A stretch of 64,000 bases of DNA from Rugamonas fusca (GTDB lineage Bacteria > Pseudomonadota > Gammaproteobacteria > Burkholderiales > Burkholderiaceae_D): NCBI RefSeq assembly GCF_014042365.1, contig NZ_JACEZS010000008.1:62001-126000 (forward strand). Direction: 5' to 3'. Below, piece by piece: positions 53,837 to 63,113 of the stretch. The notes under the pieces were generated by a model. It was not told the DNA's origin. It did no database searches and saw nothing but the letters and a program-made list of their open reading frames with translations. Both the position numbers and the translations under genes were made by a program. Each line of letters starts with the position of its first letter. Position 1 is the first letter of the stretch.

Positions 53837-56140
53837 ATGATGAAAATACCCAGCCATTATCCGCTGCTTGCCCTGCTGGCCGCCACGCTGGCGGCCTGTG
53901 GCGGCGGCACCACCGAGCCAGCCAGCACGGCCACGGCGCGCACGCTGGCCGCCGTCACCACCGCGTGCAGCGCGTGGGACGCGTCGGCCATCTACACGCA
54001 AGGCAATTGCGTGAGCTACCAGGGCAAGACCTACACGGCAAAATGGTGGACGCAGGGGAACGCGCCCGGCGCCGACCAGTGGGGACCGTGGGAGGAAAGC
54101 GGCGTGACGCCCACGCCAGCGCCCACGCCAACACCCACCCCCACGCCAACGCCGGCACCGGCACCCGTCGCCTGCCGTCCGGACGGCCTGGCCTCGCCCG
54201 TCGCCAACGTCCCCTACTGCAATGCCTACGACCGAGACGGCCGCGAGATCATCGCCCATGGCCTCAAGCGCCGCATCGTCGGCTACTTCGCCAGCTGGCG
54301 CACAGGCGTGGACGGCAGCCCTAGTTACCTGGTCAACGACATCCCATGGGACAAGATCACCCACCTGAACTACGCCTTCGCCACCGTCGACAAGAGCAGC
54401 TACAAGGTGGTCCTGGGCGGCGGCGCTTCGAACCCGGACACGGGCCTGACCTGGCCCGCCATCCCGGCCGCCGCCATGGACCCCTCGCTGCCATACCAGG
54501 GTCACTTCAACCTGCTGGCCCAATACAAGAAAAAATACCCGGACGTGAAGATCATGCTGTCCGTGGGCGGCTGGGCCGGCAGCACCGGCTTCTACACGGC
54601 CACCACCAACGCCGACGGCACGCTCAACCAGGCCGGCATCGACACCCTGGCCGACTCCATGGTGGCCGTGCTGCGCCAGTACACCTTCTTCGACGGCATC
54701 GACATCGACTACGAGCACCCGACCACCAACAACGAAGCCGGCAACCCGCTCGATTTCAGCCTGTCCAAGCCGCGCCTGGGCGGGCTCATGGCCAGCTACA
54801 ACGTGCTGCTCAAGACCGTGCGCCAAAAACTGGACACGGCCGCCGTGGCCGACCAGAAGTACTACCTGCTCACCATCGCCGGTTCCGCCTCCGGCTGGGT
54901 GCTGCGCGGCGAGGAAAACCTGTCGGCGCTCAAGTACCTGGACTATGCGAGCCTGATGTCATACGACCTGCACGGCGCCTGGAACCAGTACGTGGGCCCC
55001 AACGCGCCCCTGTTCGACGATGGCAACGACGCCGAACTCAAGGCCGGCAACGCCTACCAGTACGCCAACATCGGTTACCTGAACGTGGACTGGGCCTACC
55101 GCTACTATCGCGGCGCGCTGCAGGCCGGGCGCATCAACATCGGCGTGCCCTACTACACGCGCGGCTGGAAGGACGTGACGGGCGGCAGCAACGGCCTGTG
55201 GGGCAGCACGGCGCAGGTCAGCTCCACCACCACCTGCGCCGGCGTGGCCACCTGCGGCACGGGCGCCGTCGGCATCGACAACCTGTGGTACGACCTGGAC
55301 GCCAACGGCCAGCCCGTGCCCGGCGGCGGCAACCCGCTGTGGCACGCGCTGAACCTGCAGCAAGGCATCGTGCCCGACTACCTGGACGCCTACAAGGTCA
55401 GCGACCGGACGCTGACGGGCAGCTACGTGGCCAACTACAGCGCCACCATGGCCGCGCCATGGCTGTGGAACGCCAGCAAGCGCGTCTTCATCTCGACCGA
55501 GACGGCGCAATCGATCGCCGCCAAGGCCAACTACGTGGTGGCCAACGACATTGGCGGCATCATGATCTGGGAGCTGGCCGGCGACTATGCGTGGCACGCG
55601 GGCCGCAACGGCGGCAAGGGCGAGTACTACATGGGCAACACGCTGACCAGCGCCATCTACAGCGCCTTCAGCACGGCCGGCCCATACGGCAACGTGCGGG
55701 CCGAGGGCGCCATGCCGGCCAGCAGCGCGCGCGTGGCCATCACGCTGGGCGGCTGGAAGCGCGGTGACGACAACTACCCGATCAATCCCGTGCTGACGCT
55801 CACGAACAATGCCACGACGGCCATCCCGGGCGGCGCGGTGGTGGAGTTCGACTACCCCGTCTCGGCCCCGGCCGACATGAGCGACCAGTCCGGCGTGGGC
55901 TTGCAGGTCACGCGGGCCGGTTACAGCGGCCCCAACAACATCGGCGGTTTCAAGGCCACCTTCAACCACGCCCGGTTCACGCTGCCGGCCTGGCAAACGC
56001 TGGCGCCGGGCGCGTCGCTGGCCGTCACGCTCAACTACCGCCTGCCCATCAGCGGACCATGCGCCTACACCATCACGGTCAACGGGGTGCGCTACGCGCT
56101 GGCCGACGAGTACCCTGAGCTGCCGGTGGGCTGGCCATAA
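53837..56140 (+). CDS. GH18 chitinase with CBM5/12-type module and C-terminal accessory domain
   Basis: 767 residues. Lipobox LAAC lies near 18-21. A CBM5/12-type module (about 44-86) closely matches that of the preceding chitinase (YTQGNCVSY, AKWWTQGN, WGPW), then a TP/AP linker (about 91-110). The GH18 domain (about 143-630) has LSVGGW and DGIDIDYE (286-293) with acid/base E293. A C-terminal beta-sandwich (about 635-767: NYPINPVLTLTNNATTAIPG, NNIGGFKATFNH) is of the type found at the end of some chitinases. It is a secreted chitinase, probably complementary to its neighbour. Confidence 0.93.
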   Translation: MMKIPSHYPLLALLAATLAACGGGTTEPASTATARTLAAVTTACSAWDASAIYTQGNCVSYQGKTYTAKWWTQGNAPGADQWGPWEESGVTPTPAPTPTPTPTPTPAPAPVACRPDGLASPVANVPYCNAYDRDGREIIAHGLKRRIVGYFASWRTGVDGSPSYLVNDIPWDKITHLNYAFATVDKSSYKVVLGGGASNPDTGLTWPAIPAAAMDPSLPYQGHFNLLAQYKKKYPDVKIMLSVGGWAGSTGFYTATTNADGTLNQAGIDTLADSMVAVLRQYTFFDGIDIDYEHPTTNNEAGNPLDFSLSKPRLGGLMASYNVLLKTVRQKLDTAAVADQKYYLLTIAGSASGWVLRGEENLSALKYLDYASLMSYDLHGAWNQYVGPNAPLFDDGNDAELKAGNAYQYANIGYLNVDWAYRYYRGALQAGRINIGVPYYTRGWKDVTGGSNGLWGSTAQVSSTTTCAGVATCGTGAVGIDNLWYDLDANGQPVPGGGNPLWHALNLQQGIVPDYLDAYKVSDRTLTGSYVANYSATMAAPWLWNASKRVFISTETAQSIAAKANYVVANDIGGIMIWELAGDYAWHAGRNGGKGEYYMGNTLTSAIYSAFSTAGPYGNVRAEGAMPASSARVAITLGGWKRGDDNYPINPVLTLTNNATTAIPGGAVVEFDYPVSAPADMSDQSGVGLQVTRAGYSGPNNIGGFKATFNHARFTLPAWQTLAPGASLAVTLNYRLPISGPCAYTITVNGVRYALADEYPELPVGWP

Positions 56141-56156
56141 CCGGTCTTCATTCGAT

Positions 56157-56205
56157 TAATTGGGGACGTAGCACAATTTAAAACGGTGTTACGCCTCCAA
56201 TTCTT
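56157..56205. repeat. Degenerate REP-like element (GGGGACGT family), copy 3
   Basis: AATTGGGGACGTAGCAC pairs with GTGTTACGCCTCCAATT at 14 of 17 positions across a short A+T-rich loop, just after the second chitinase. Its core GGGGACGTA(A/G)CAC is shared with copy 1 at 2222-2235, so it looks like an eroded member of the same family. It may also help stop transcription. Confidence 0.5.
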
Positions 56206-56296
56206 GCGAATCTTGCGCACACGGGCGGCGCCGGGGTGGGAAAAATGGCGGCATAGCCTGTATCATGGGCCATCCGCCAACCAATCCGTACCCATC

Positions 56297-57355
56297 ATGA
56301 GCCGTTTCTGGAGTCCCGTCGTCCACAGCCTCACCCCCTACACGCCTGGCGAGCAGGTCAAGTTGCCCAAGCTCGTCAAGCTCAACACCAACGAAAACCC
56401 GTATGGCCCTTCGCCCAAGGCGGTGGCCGCCATGCAACAGGCCGTGGGCGACCAGCTGCGCCTGTATCCCGACCCCAACGCCAGCGCGCTCAAGGATGCC
56501 CTGGCCCAGTACCACGGCCTGACGCGCGCGCACATCTTCGTCGGCAACAGCTCGGACGAAGTGCTGGCCCACACCTTCCACGCGCTGCTCAAGCACGAAT
56601 TGCCGCTGCTGTGCCCGGACATCAGCTACAGCTTCTACCCCACCTATTGCAGCCTGTACGGCATCGCGTACCGCGCCGTGCCCCTCAACGCGCACTTCGA
56701 GATCGAGGTGGACGACTACGCCCAGCCGTGCGGCGCCATCATCCTGGCCAATCCCAACGCGCCGACCGGCCGCGCGCTGGGCCTGGAGCAGATCGAACGC
56801 CTGCTGGCCGCCCACCGCGACCAGGTGGTGGTGATCGACGAAGCCTATGTGGACTTCGGCGCCGACAGCGCCATCACCCTGCTCGACCGTTACGACAACC
56901 TGCTGGTGGTGCAAACCTTCTCCAAGTCCCGTTCGCTGGCCGGCTTGCGGGTCGGCTTCGCGGCCGGCCATCCGGACCTGATCGCGGGGCTGGAGCGGGT
57001 CAAGAACAGCTTCAACTGCTACCCGCTGGGCCAGGTGGCCCAGGCCGGCGCCGTGGCCGCGCTGGAAGACCGGGCCTGGTTCGAGCAGACGCGCGCGGCC
57101 ATCATGGCCAGCCGCGAGCGCCTGACGCAACAGCTGGCCGCGCTCGGCTTCGAGGTGCTGCCTTCTGCCACCAACTTCGTGTTCGCCCGCCACCCGGGCC
57201 ATGACGGCGCACGCCTGGCCGCCGGCCTGCGCGAACAGGGCATCCTGGTGCGCCACTTCCGCCAGCCCCGCGTCGAACAGTTCCTGCGCATCTCCATCGG
57301 CACCGACGACGAATGCGCGCAGCTGGTGGCCGCGCTGACCCGGCTGACCGCTTGA
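56297..57355 (+). CDS. hisC: Histidinol-phosphate aminotransferase HisC
   Basis: 352 residues, full length. A PLP-dependent class I/II aminotransferase that converts imidazole-acetol phosphate and glutamate to histidinol phosphate. Marks: [26 protein letters not shown] and the PLP lysine K210 in [15 protein letters not shown]. It is outside any his operon here; many betaproteobacteria carry more than one hisC-like gene, so this may be the aromatic or second copy. The start at 56297 is the family start [15 protein letters not shown]. Confidence 0.92.
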   Translation: MSRFWSPVVHSLTPYTPGEQVKLPKLVKLNTNENPYGPSPKAVAAMQQAVGDQLRLYPDPNASALKDALAQYHGLTRAHIFVGNSSDEVLAHTFHALLKHELPLLCPDISYSFYPTYCSLYGIAYRAVPLNAHFEIEVDDYAQPCGAIILANPNAPTGRALGLEQIERLLAAHRDQVVVIDEAYVDFGADSAITLLDRYDNLLVVQTFSKSRSLAGLRVGFAAGHPDLIAGLERVKNSFNCYPLGQVAQAGAVAALEDRAWFEQTRAAIMASRERLTQQLAALGFEVLPSATNFVFARHPGHDGARLAAGLREQGILVRHFRQPRVEQFLRISIGTDDECAQLVAALTRLTA

Positions 57356-57681
57356 GATGACGCCCGGCGCTGCCGACCATGTGACTATCTTGCCGAAAGG
57401 GCGTTGCATGGGCGGCCGCCTGGTCCTGCAGGACGCGATCCGCGCCCGCCATGACACCAAATGAAACTTGTTACAAAGATCATGACAATTGTCAAATGCA
57501 ATTTTGCAATTGTTCTGGAAATACCACGTTGACAACAAGAAATATGTAAATGATAAGAAAATGACGGTATGATCGGTGCCTCCAGACGGTCCCGGCCATA
57601 TCGACGCCCGCGCCCCCCCCCGCGCGGCGGCATGCGACAGGGACTGGTCATCGCACCTTGTTACGACAGAAAGTGCCCGCT
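57356..57681. other. Intergenic region hisC to PEP-CTERM gene (326 bp)
   Basis: The centre is strikingly A+T-rich for this genome. It contains the perfect palindrome TGACAATTGTCA (57483-57494) and the inverted pair TGCAA/TTGCA (57498-57508), which look like regulator sites. A promoter candidate follows at 57529-57557. No gene is visible. Confidence 0.5.
57529..57557 (+). promoter_or_regulatory. Candidate promoter for the PEP-CTERM protein gene
   Basis: A perfect -35 TTGACA (57529-57534) and a -10-like GATAAG (57552-57557) are 17 bases apart, with the TGACAATTGTCA palindrome about 35 bp upstream. Confidence 0.45.
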
Positions 57682-58284
57682 ATGCCGACCTTCCGTTCCG
57701 CCCTCGCCAGTGTGGCGTTCATCCTGGCCGCGCCCGCCGCGCTGGCAGGCAATCTCGTCATCAACGGCGATTTCGAAAACGCCGACACCAGCATGTGGCT
57801 GCAATCGGGCGATACTTCGGCCCAGTATTTCAGCGCCGACTGGAGCGGCTCGCCGCTGTCCAATAGTGCCAACACGGTGTTCGCCGATGGCGCCTACCCC
57901 GGCCTGGGCTACCTGGGCCAGAACATCGCCACCGTGGCCGGCGCCAAATACACGCTGGAATTCGACCTGCAGCGCATCAACAGCGCCAATGGCGGCCTGG
58001 GCCAGACGCTCAGCAATGAAGTGCTGGTCACCTTCGGCGGCAACACGGTGTTCCACCAGAGCGACACCAGCGGCGACTGGACCCACTACACGGTGAGCAA
58101 CCTGACGGCCACTGGCGCCCACACCCTGCTGCAGTTTGGCGACAGCAACCACTACGATTACACCCAGCTCGACAACGTCTCGCTGGTGATGTCGGCCGTG
58201 CCCGAACCGGCCACGGCCCTGATGCTGATGGGCGGCCTGGTGCTGATGGCCACGCGCCGCTTGCGCCGTCCGCCACCGTTCTAA
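57682..58284 (+). CDS. PEP-CTERM sorting domain protein
   Basis: 200 residues. A signal peptide (about 1-23, ending ALAG) is followed by a beta-rich carbohydrate-binding-like domain beginning NLVINGDFENADTSMW. The C-terminus is a standard PEP-CTERM anchor: VPEP, a hydrophobic helix (ATALMLMGGLVLMATRR) and a basic tail. Such proteins are processed by exosortase (EpsH/XrtA) and go to the cell surface or the exopolysaccharide matrix. No exosortase gene is in the window. The ATG at 57682 is preferred over an upstream TTG. Confidence 0.85.
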   Translation: MPTFRSALASVAFILAAPAALAGNLVINGDFENADTSMWLQSGDTSAQYFSADWSGSPLSNSANTVFADGAYPGLGYLGQNIATVAGAKYTLEFDLQRINSANGGLGQTLSNEVLVTFGGNTVFHQSDTSGDWTHYTVSNLTATGAHTLLQFGDSNHYDYTQLDNVSLVMSAVPEPATALMLMGGLVLMATRRLRRPPPF

Positions 58285-58384
58285 GCAAGCCCGGCCCGCG
58301 CCCGCGCGGCCCCGTTTTCCCCCATTCATCCACGGCCCGTGCCGGCGCTCGCCGCGCGGCGCCGTCATCCACGAGGAGCGCGCA

Positions 58385-58885
58385 ATGTCGGAACCCTTTC
58401 TCGGCGAAATAAAAATGACCAGCTTCGGCTTCGCGCCGCGCGGCTGGGCCCTGTGCAACGGCCAGCTGCTGCCGATCAACCAGAACCAGGCGCTGTTCAG
58501 CATCCTGGGCACGGCCTACGGTGGCGACGGCCGCACCACGTTCGCCCTGCCCGACATGCGCGGTCGCGTGCCCGTCCATGGCAACCTGGTGGGCACGCCA
58601 GGGGGCGAGGCCCAACACACGGTGACGTCGGCCGAACTGCCGGCCCACAACCACGCCATGCTGGCGTCCACGGCCATCAGCCACGCATCCGATCCCACCG
58701 GCCGCGTGCTCGGTTCGGTGGAAGCGGGCGCGCTCAACATCTACCACACGGCCGACGGCTCGGCCGCGCTGCACCCGAGCACGCTGAGCCAGGCCGGCGG
58801 CAACCAGGCGCACAACAATATGCAACCGTACACCACCACCAATTTCATCATCGCGCTGCAGGGCATCTTCCCTTCGCGCGCGTGA
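58385..58885 (+). CDS. Phage tail-collar (MdpB-like) protein 1
   Basis: 166 residues of the tail-collar / microcystin-dependent-protein family. It opens EPFLGEIKMTSFGFAPRGWA, then CNGQLLPINQNQALFSILGT, YGGDGRTTFALPDMRGRVPV and a late LPAHNHAM, and ends in FIIALQGIFPSRA. There is no signal peptide. GAGGAGCGC precedes the ATG. It is the first of three tandem paralogues, with 24 bp to the next gene. In phages the domain forms fibre or collar structures; bacterial free-standing copies have no established role. Confidence 0.88.
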   Translation: MSEPFLGEIKMTSFGFAPRGWALCNGQLLPINQNQALFSILGTAYGGDGRTTFALPDMRGRVPVHGNLVGTPGGEAQHTVTSAELPAHNHAMLASTAISHASDPTGRVLGSVEAGALNIYHTADGSAALHPSTLSQAGGNQAHNNMQPYTTTNFIIALQGIFPSRA

Positions 58886-58909
58886 CCGGCCCATCCCAGG
58901 AGAGACCCC

Positions 58910-59449
58910 ATGGCTGACCCTTTTATCGGCGAGATCCGCATGTTCGCGGGCAATTTCGCGCCCCAAGGATGGGCATTTTGCGATGGCGCCATCCTGCCCA
59001 TTTCGGATTATGACGCGCTGTTCGCGCTGATCGGCACCACCTATGGCGGCGACGGCCAGTCCACCTTCGCGCTGCCCGACTTGCGCGGCCGGGTGCCCGT
59101 GCACCAGGGCAACCTGGCCGGCAACTTCTATGCGCTGGGCCAGCAGGGCGGCAGCGAAGACGTGACGCTGACGCAGAACCAGATCCCGGCCCACAACCAC
59201 CTGATGGGCGCCAGCGGCGCCGTGCCGCCGGCCACCGGCACCGGCATCAACGTGACGGGCGCCGTGCCCTACGTGCCGGCCTCGCCCGGCGCCAAGCCCA
59301 AGCTGTACGTCGCGCCCGGCATGGCCACGCCCATGTACGCGGGCGCCGTGACGGCCAGCGGCGGCAGCCAGCCCCACAACAACATGGCACCCTACCTGGG
59401 CGTGCATTTCATCATTTCGCTGTTCGGTATTTTCCCGAGCCAAAGCTGA
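58910..59449 (+). CDS. Phage tail-collar (MdpB-like) protein 2
   Basis: 179 residues, paralogue of its two neighbours. It opens DPFIGEIRMFAGNFAPQGWA, has FCDGAILPISDYDALFALIG, YGGDGQSTFALPDLRGRVPV and NQIPAHNHLM, and ends FGIFPSQS. The variable insert between about residues 85 and 150 (Ala/Pro/Gly-rich, GTGINVTGAVPYVPASPGAK) is where the three copies differ most, as expected for a binding surface. AGGAGAG lies before the start. Confidence 0.88.
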   Translation: MADPFIGEIRMFAGNFAPQGWAFCDGAILPISDYDALFALIGTTYGGDGQSTFALPDLRGRVPVHQGNLAGNFYALGQQGGSEDVTLTQNQIPAHNHLMGASGAVPPATGTGINVTGAVPYVPASPGAKPKLYVAPGMATPMYAGAVTASGGSQPHNNMAPYLGVHFIISLFGIFPSQS

Positions 59450-59459
59450 GGAGTTCGAC

Positions 59460-59978
59460 ATGGATCCATTCGTCGCCGAGATTCGCATGTTCGCCGGCAA
59501 TTTCCCGCCCCAGGGCTGGGCCATGTGCGATGGCCAGCTGATGCCCATCGCCCAGAACACGGCCCTGTTCTCGCTGCTGGGCACCACCTACGGCGGTGAT
59601 GGCCGGAGCACGTTCGCCCTGCCCGACCTGCGACAGCGCATCCCGCTGCACGCGGGCCAGGGCCCGGGCCTGACCGAGCGCCTGCTGGGGGAAATGGGCG
59701 GTGAAGCGAGCCACACGCTGAGCACGGCGGAACTGCCGGCCCACAGCCACGCGCCGCGCGCCTCGGGCGCGCCGGCCGCCACCGGCACGGCCAACAATGG
59801 CATGCTGGCCAAGACCACCTGCCCCACCCCGCCCTACCACGACCCGGTCGCGCTGCAGCCGATGGCGCCGGGCGTGATCGGCGTCGCCGGCGGCAACGCG
59901 GCCCATAACAACCAGCAGCCCTACCTGACGGTCAACTTCATCATCGCGCTGCAGGGCATATTCCCTCCACGCGCCTAA
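59460..59978 (+). CDS. Phage tail-collar (MdpB-like) protein 3
   Basis: 172 residues, third tandem paralogue (FVAEIRMFAGNFPPQGWAMC, YGGDGRSTFALPDLRQRIPL, LPAHSHAP, FIIALQGIFPPRA). GAGGAG precedes the ATG. It is 10 bp downstream of copy 2 and 6 bp upstream of the acetyltransferase gene, so all are probably one transcript. Confidence 0.88.
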   Translation: MDPFVAEIRMFAGNFPPQGWAMCDGQLMPIAQNTALFSLLGTTYGGDGRSTFALPDLRQRIPLHAGQGPGLTERLLGEMGGEASHTLSTAELPAHSHAPRASGAPAATGTANNGMLAKTTCPTPPYHDPVALQPMAPGVIGVAGGNAAHNNQQPYLTVNFIIALQGIFPPRA

Positions 59979-59984
59979 GCCACC

Positions 59985-60506
59985 ATGGACTTCGACCACG
60001 CCATCACCTTGCGTCCGCCCACCGAGGCCGACCTGCCCTTCCTGCTGGAGCTGTACGCCAGCACCCGCGCCGACCTGGCCCAGCTCGATTCGGAAACGAC
60101 GCGCCAGCTGATCGTGCGCATGCAGTTCGAGGCGCAGCAAAGCTGGTACCGGGCCCAGTATCCGCAGGCCGACGTCAACCTGATCCTGGCCGACGAGGTG
60201 CCGGTGGGCCGGCTGTACGTGGCGCGCGGTTCGGAGGAAATTCGTTTGATCGACATCTGCCTGCTGCCCGACTACCGGCGCCATGGCATCGGCGCGGCGC
60301 TGCTGCGCGAGCTGCAGGAGGAAGGCGCGGCGACGGCGCTGCCGGTGCGGCTGCTGGTGGCGATGGACAACCCGGCCATTCACCTGTACCAGCGCCTGGG
60401 CTTCATGCCGGTCGACCTGCGCGGCATGCACCGCGCCATGGAATGGCAGGCCGCGCAGAACGAGGCCCAAGCCGCCGTGCAGCGCGCCACCACTCACACT
60501 TCGTAA
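59985..60506 (+). CDS. GNAT family N-acetyltransferase
   Basis: 173 residues. The acetyl-CoA-binding segment is DICLLPDYRRHGIGAALLRE (motif A, about 86-105), followed by VAMDNPAIHLYQRLGFMPVD (motif B). It is cytoplasmic. It sits 6 bp after the third tail-collar gene and 11 bp before the DUF6916-like gene, so it likely modifies a product of this cassette, perhaps a protein N-terminus or Lys. Substrate unknown. Confidence 0.88.
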   Translation: MDFDHAITLRPPTEADLPFLLELYASTRADLAQLDSETTRQLIVRMQFEAQQSWYRAQYPQADVNLILADEVPVGRLYVARGSEEIRLIDICLLPDYRRHGIGAALLRELQEEGAATALPVRLLVAMDNPAIHLYQRLGFMPVDLRGMHRAMEWQAAQNEAQAAVQRATTHTS

Positions 60507-60517
60507 AGGACATCACT

Positions 60518-60910
60518 ATGGAACGGCGTACCTTCATCCTGGCCACCGGCGGCCTGCTTGGCGCCAGCGGCGCCGGCCATGCGGCGCCGCTGGCCGCACT
60601 GGCCACGCCCGGCCTGGCCACCGCCACCGCCCTGCGCGCAGCCACCTTCGCGCGCCTGGTCAACCAATCGTTCAACGTGTACGCCAGCCAGCGCGGCGTG
60701 GCCATGCAACTGGTGGCCGTGAAACAGCAGCCATCGGGCGCCGGCCACGAGCAGTTCCGCCTGAGCTTCCACGGCGCCGGCGCCACCCTGCCCAGCGGCA
60801 CCTACACGGTGGAGCACGCGGCCATCGGCCAGGTGCCCATGTACCTGGAAGCGACCGGCTCGGACGCCCAAGGCGCCAGCTACCGCGCCGACTTCAACCT
60901 GCTGGTCTGA
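60518..60910 (+). CDS. Small exported DUF6916-like protein
   Basis: 130 residues. It starts MERRTFILATGGLLGASGAG, a twin-arginine-like or hydrophobic leader running to about residue 24 (HAA). A compact beta-type domain follows (about 45-130: MQLVAVKQQPSGAGHEQFRL, GTYTVEHAAIGQVPMYLEA). This pattern fits the family I know as DUF6916, usually found beside tail-collar genes. AAAGGA precedes the ATG. Last gene of the cassette, 6 bp from the convergent receptor gene. Confidence 0.7.
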   Translation: MERRTFILATGGLLGASGAGHAAPLAALATPGLATATALRAATFARLVNQSFNVYASQRGVAMQLVAVKQQPSGAGHEQFRLSFHGAGATLPSGTYTVEHAAIGQVPMYLEATGSDAQGASYRADFNLLV

Positions 60911-60916
60911 GGCTGG

Positions 60917-63073
60917 TCAGAACTTCGCGTTCAAACCCAGCTTGACGGCGCGCGGCGAACCGGGCGAGATGTTGTCGTTGCTGTTGGCCGACGCGTAGTA
61001 TTTTTTGTCGAACAGGTTCTCGACGTTGAGCTGCACCTGCAGCTTGCGGTTGACGGTGTAGTACAGCGCACCGTCGAAGCGGGTGAAGCCGGGCAGCACG
61101 ACGTTGTTGGCCGTGGACGGGAAGATGCTGCTGCGGTACACGATGCCCAGCGCGGCGCCCAGCGCGTCGCTGAAATCGTAGCGGTTCCACAGCGAAGCGC
61201 TGTGCCTGGGCACCTGCGCCAGCACGGCGCCCGCGTACGGTCCCGTCCTGGCCACATCGGCCGTCAGCTTCGCATCCTGGTAGGCATAGCCGCCCATCAC
61301 GCTCCAGTTCTTGCACACGTTGCCGCTCAGGCCCAGCTCCACGCCCTTGCTGCGCTGGCCGTCGGCCAGCACGGATTTGCTCGCGTCCGTGGGATCGGCC
61401 ACCACCACGTTCTTGCGGTCCAGCCGGTAGATGGCCAGCGTGGCCGCCAGCTTGGGCAGCACGTCCCACTTCACGCCCACCTCCAGGTTCTTGAATTGCT
61501 CCGGATCGAAGGCCGCGTTGGTCGGCGTGAGCGACGCCAGCTGGTCGCCGGCGCGCGGCAGGTAGGCCAGGCTGTAGCTGCCGTAAATCGACACGGCTTC
61601 CACCGGCTTGTACACCAGTCCCGCGCGCGGCGAGACGGGGGTGTCGGTCACGCTGATGGTGGAGTTGTTGCGATGGTTCAGGAAGTCCACCTTGAAGCGG
61701 TCGTAGCGCAGGCCGGCGATGGCTTGCCATTGCGGCGAAAGCTGCAACTGGTCCTGCACGTACACGGAGGCGACCGTCGAGGTGCCGTGGTTGTCCGCGT
61801 CCGTGGCGGCCTGCCGGAAGGTGATGGGCGCGGTAACGATGGGGTTGGAGGTCGGCACGCTGATCGTGGTGGCGTTCGCGCCCACGGTCGGGAAGTAGCC
61901 GGTGTTGCGGTAGTTGTCCGTCACCTGCCGGCCCAGCTCCACGCCCGTGGCCAGCTTGTGCAGCAGCGCGCCCGTTTGCACGTCGAACGTGAGGTCGGTC
62001 TGGTTGAACAAATTGGTACGCTGGGTAGCGTTGTTGTAGGCCTTGATCTCCACGCTGGTGCCGGCCGCGTTGACGGCACCGGAGAAAGCATTCTGGTAGA
62101 ACTTGTCGTAGTCGGCGTAGCGGGTGCGGTTGCGCAGCATGGCGCCGTGGCCCAGGTCATGCTCGATCACGGCCGTGAAGGCGTCCATGCTGGCCCTGGC
62201 GCGGCTCAGTTTTGCGTTGCCGAAGAAGGTGGACGGATCGGTGTCGAACGGCTTGCCCTGGTAGGACGGGATGCCGCGGTCGGCCGTGCGCTCGTCCTCG
62301 AAATGCTCGTAGCCCAGCACCACGCTGGTGTTGGCGCCAGCGCGGATGCCCACCGTCGGGTTGATGCCGGAACGCTCGACCGTGACGCCATTGCGGAAGC
62401 TGCCCGACTTCTCGTACAGGCCGTTCACGCGCACGGCCACGCCGTCGTTGACCACCTGGCCCACGTCGGCCGTCAGGCGGCGGTTGGCCCAGGAACCGAG
62501 CGTGAGCGACGCTTCGCGGAGATTGTTCCACTCGGGCTGCTTGCTGACGCGGTTGATCACGCCGCCCGAACCGCCCCGGCCGAAGATCATCGCGTTCGCG
62601 CCTTTCAGCGCTTCCACGCTGTCGATGTTGTAGAAGTCGCGGTAGTACTGCACGTCGTCGCGCATGCCGTCGATGAAGAAGTCGCCCGTCGAGCTGTTGC
62701 CGCGGAAGACGGCCGTGTCGCGGTTGCCCTCGCCCTGCGCCGTCACCACGCCGGGCACGTAGCGGATCACGTCGGCCATCGATTGCATGGCCTGGTCGCG
62801 GATCAGTTCCTTGGTCACCACCGTGATCGCTTGCGGCGTGTCGCGCAGCGCCGTGTCGGTCTTGGTGGCCGTGGTGCTGCGGCTGGCGCCGTAACCCGAT
62901 TCGGCCGTGCCCGTGATCGTCACCTGCTGCATGGGCATGTCGTCATCCGCGCGCGCGGCCAGGTGGGCCAGCAGCGCGGATGCGCACGCGGCGCCGGCAA
63001 CCAGCCGGGCGGCGTGGGCGATGGTGGACAAGCGGGGCTGGATGGCGGGAACGGCGGAGGCGCGGCACGACAT
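60917..63073 (-). CDS. TonB-dependent siderophore receptor
   Basis: 718 residues. A signal peptide (about 1-42, ending AARA) and a TonB-box-like MQQVTITG are followed by a plug domain (TPQAITVVTKELIRDQAMQS, FFIDGMRDDVQYYRDFYN, MIFGRGGSGGVINRVSK). A 22-strand beta-barrel ends in the aromatic terminus GLNAKF. The layout is that of catecholate/hydroxamate receptors (Fiu, FhuE, FpvA type without a signalling domain). GGAAG precedes the ATG at 63073, chosen over an in-frame ATG at 63115 that would lie inside the Fur box. Iron-repressed expression is expected. Confidence 0.93.
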   Translation of the reverse strand: MSCRASAVPAIQPRLSTIAHAARLVAGAACASALLAHLAARADDDMPMQQVTITGTAESGYGASRSTTATKTDTALRDTPQAITVVTKELIRDQAMQSMADVIRYVPGVVTAQGEGNRDTAVFRGNSSTGDFFIDGMRDDVQYYRDFYNIDSVEALKGANAMIFGRGGSGGVINRVSKQPEWNNLREASLTLGSWANRRLTADVGQVVNDGVAVRVNGLYEKSGSFRNGVTVERSGINPTVGIRAGANTSVVLGYEHFEDERTADRGIPSYQGKPFDTDPSTFFGNAKLSRARASMDAFTAVIEHDLGHGAMLRNRTRYADYDKFYQNAFSGAVNAAGTSVEIKAYNNATQRTNLFNQTDLTFDVQTGALLHKLATGVELGRQVTDNYRNTGYFPTVGANATTISVPTSNPIVTAPITFRQAATDADNHGTSTVASVYVQDQLQLSPQWQAIAGLRYDRFKVDFLNHRNNSTISVTDTPVSPRAGLVYKPVEAVSIYGSYSLAYLPRAGDQLASLTPTNAAFDPEQFKNLEVGVKWDVLPKLAATLAIYRLDRKNVVVADPTDASKSVLADGQRSKGVELGLSGNVCKNWSVMGGYAYQDAKLTADVARTGPYAGAVLAQVPRHSASLWNRYDFSDALGAALGIVYRSSIFPSTANNVVLPGFTRFDGALYYTVNRKLQVQLNVENLFDKKYYASANSNDNISPGSPRAVKLGLNAKF

Positions 63074-63094
63074 GATTTCTTCCTTAATACAAAT

Positions 63095-63113
63095 GAGAAT
63101 GACTCGCATTATC
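63095..63113 (-). promoter_or_regulatory. Fur box
   Basis: On the minus strand GATAATGCGAGTCATTCTC matches the 19-bp Fur consensus at 15 of 19 positions. It overlaps the -10 element and ends 22 bases before the receptor start, so Fe-Fur would block the promoter. Confidence 0.75.

Noticed and set aside
58385..60910. Prophage remnant
   Set aside because: Apart from the collar-domain proteins there is no phage structural, lysis, replication or integrase gene, no att-like repeats, and composition and spacing match the neighbourhood.
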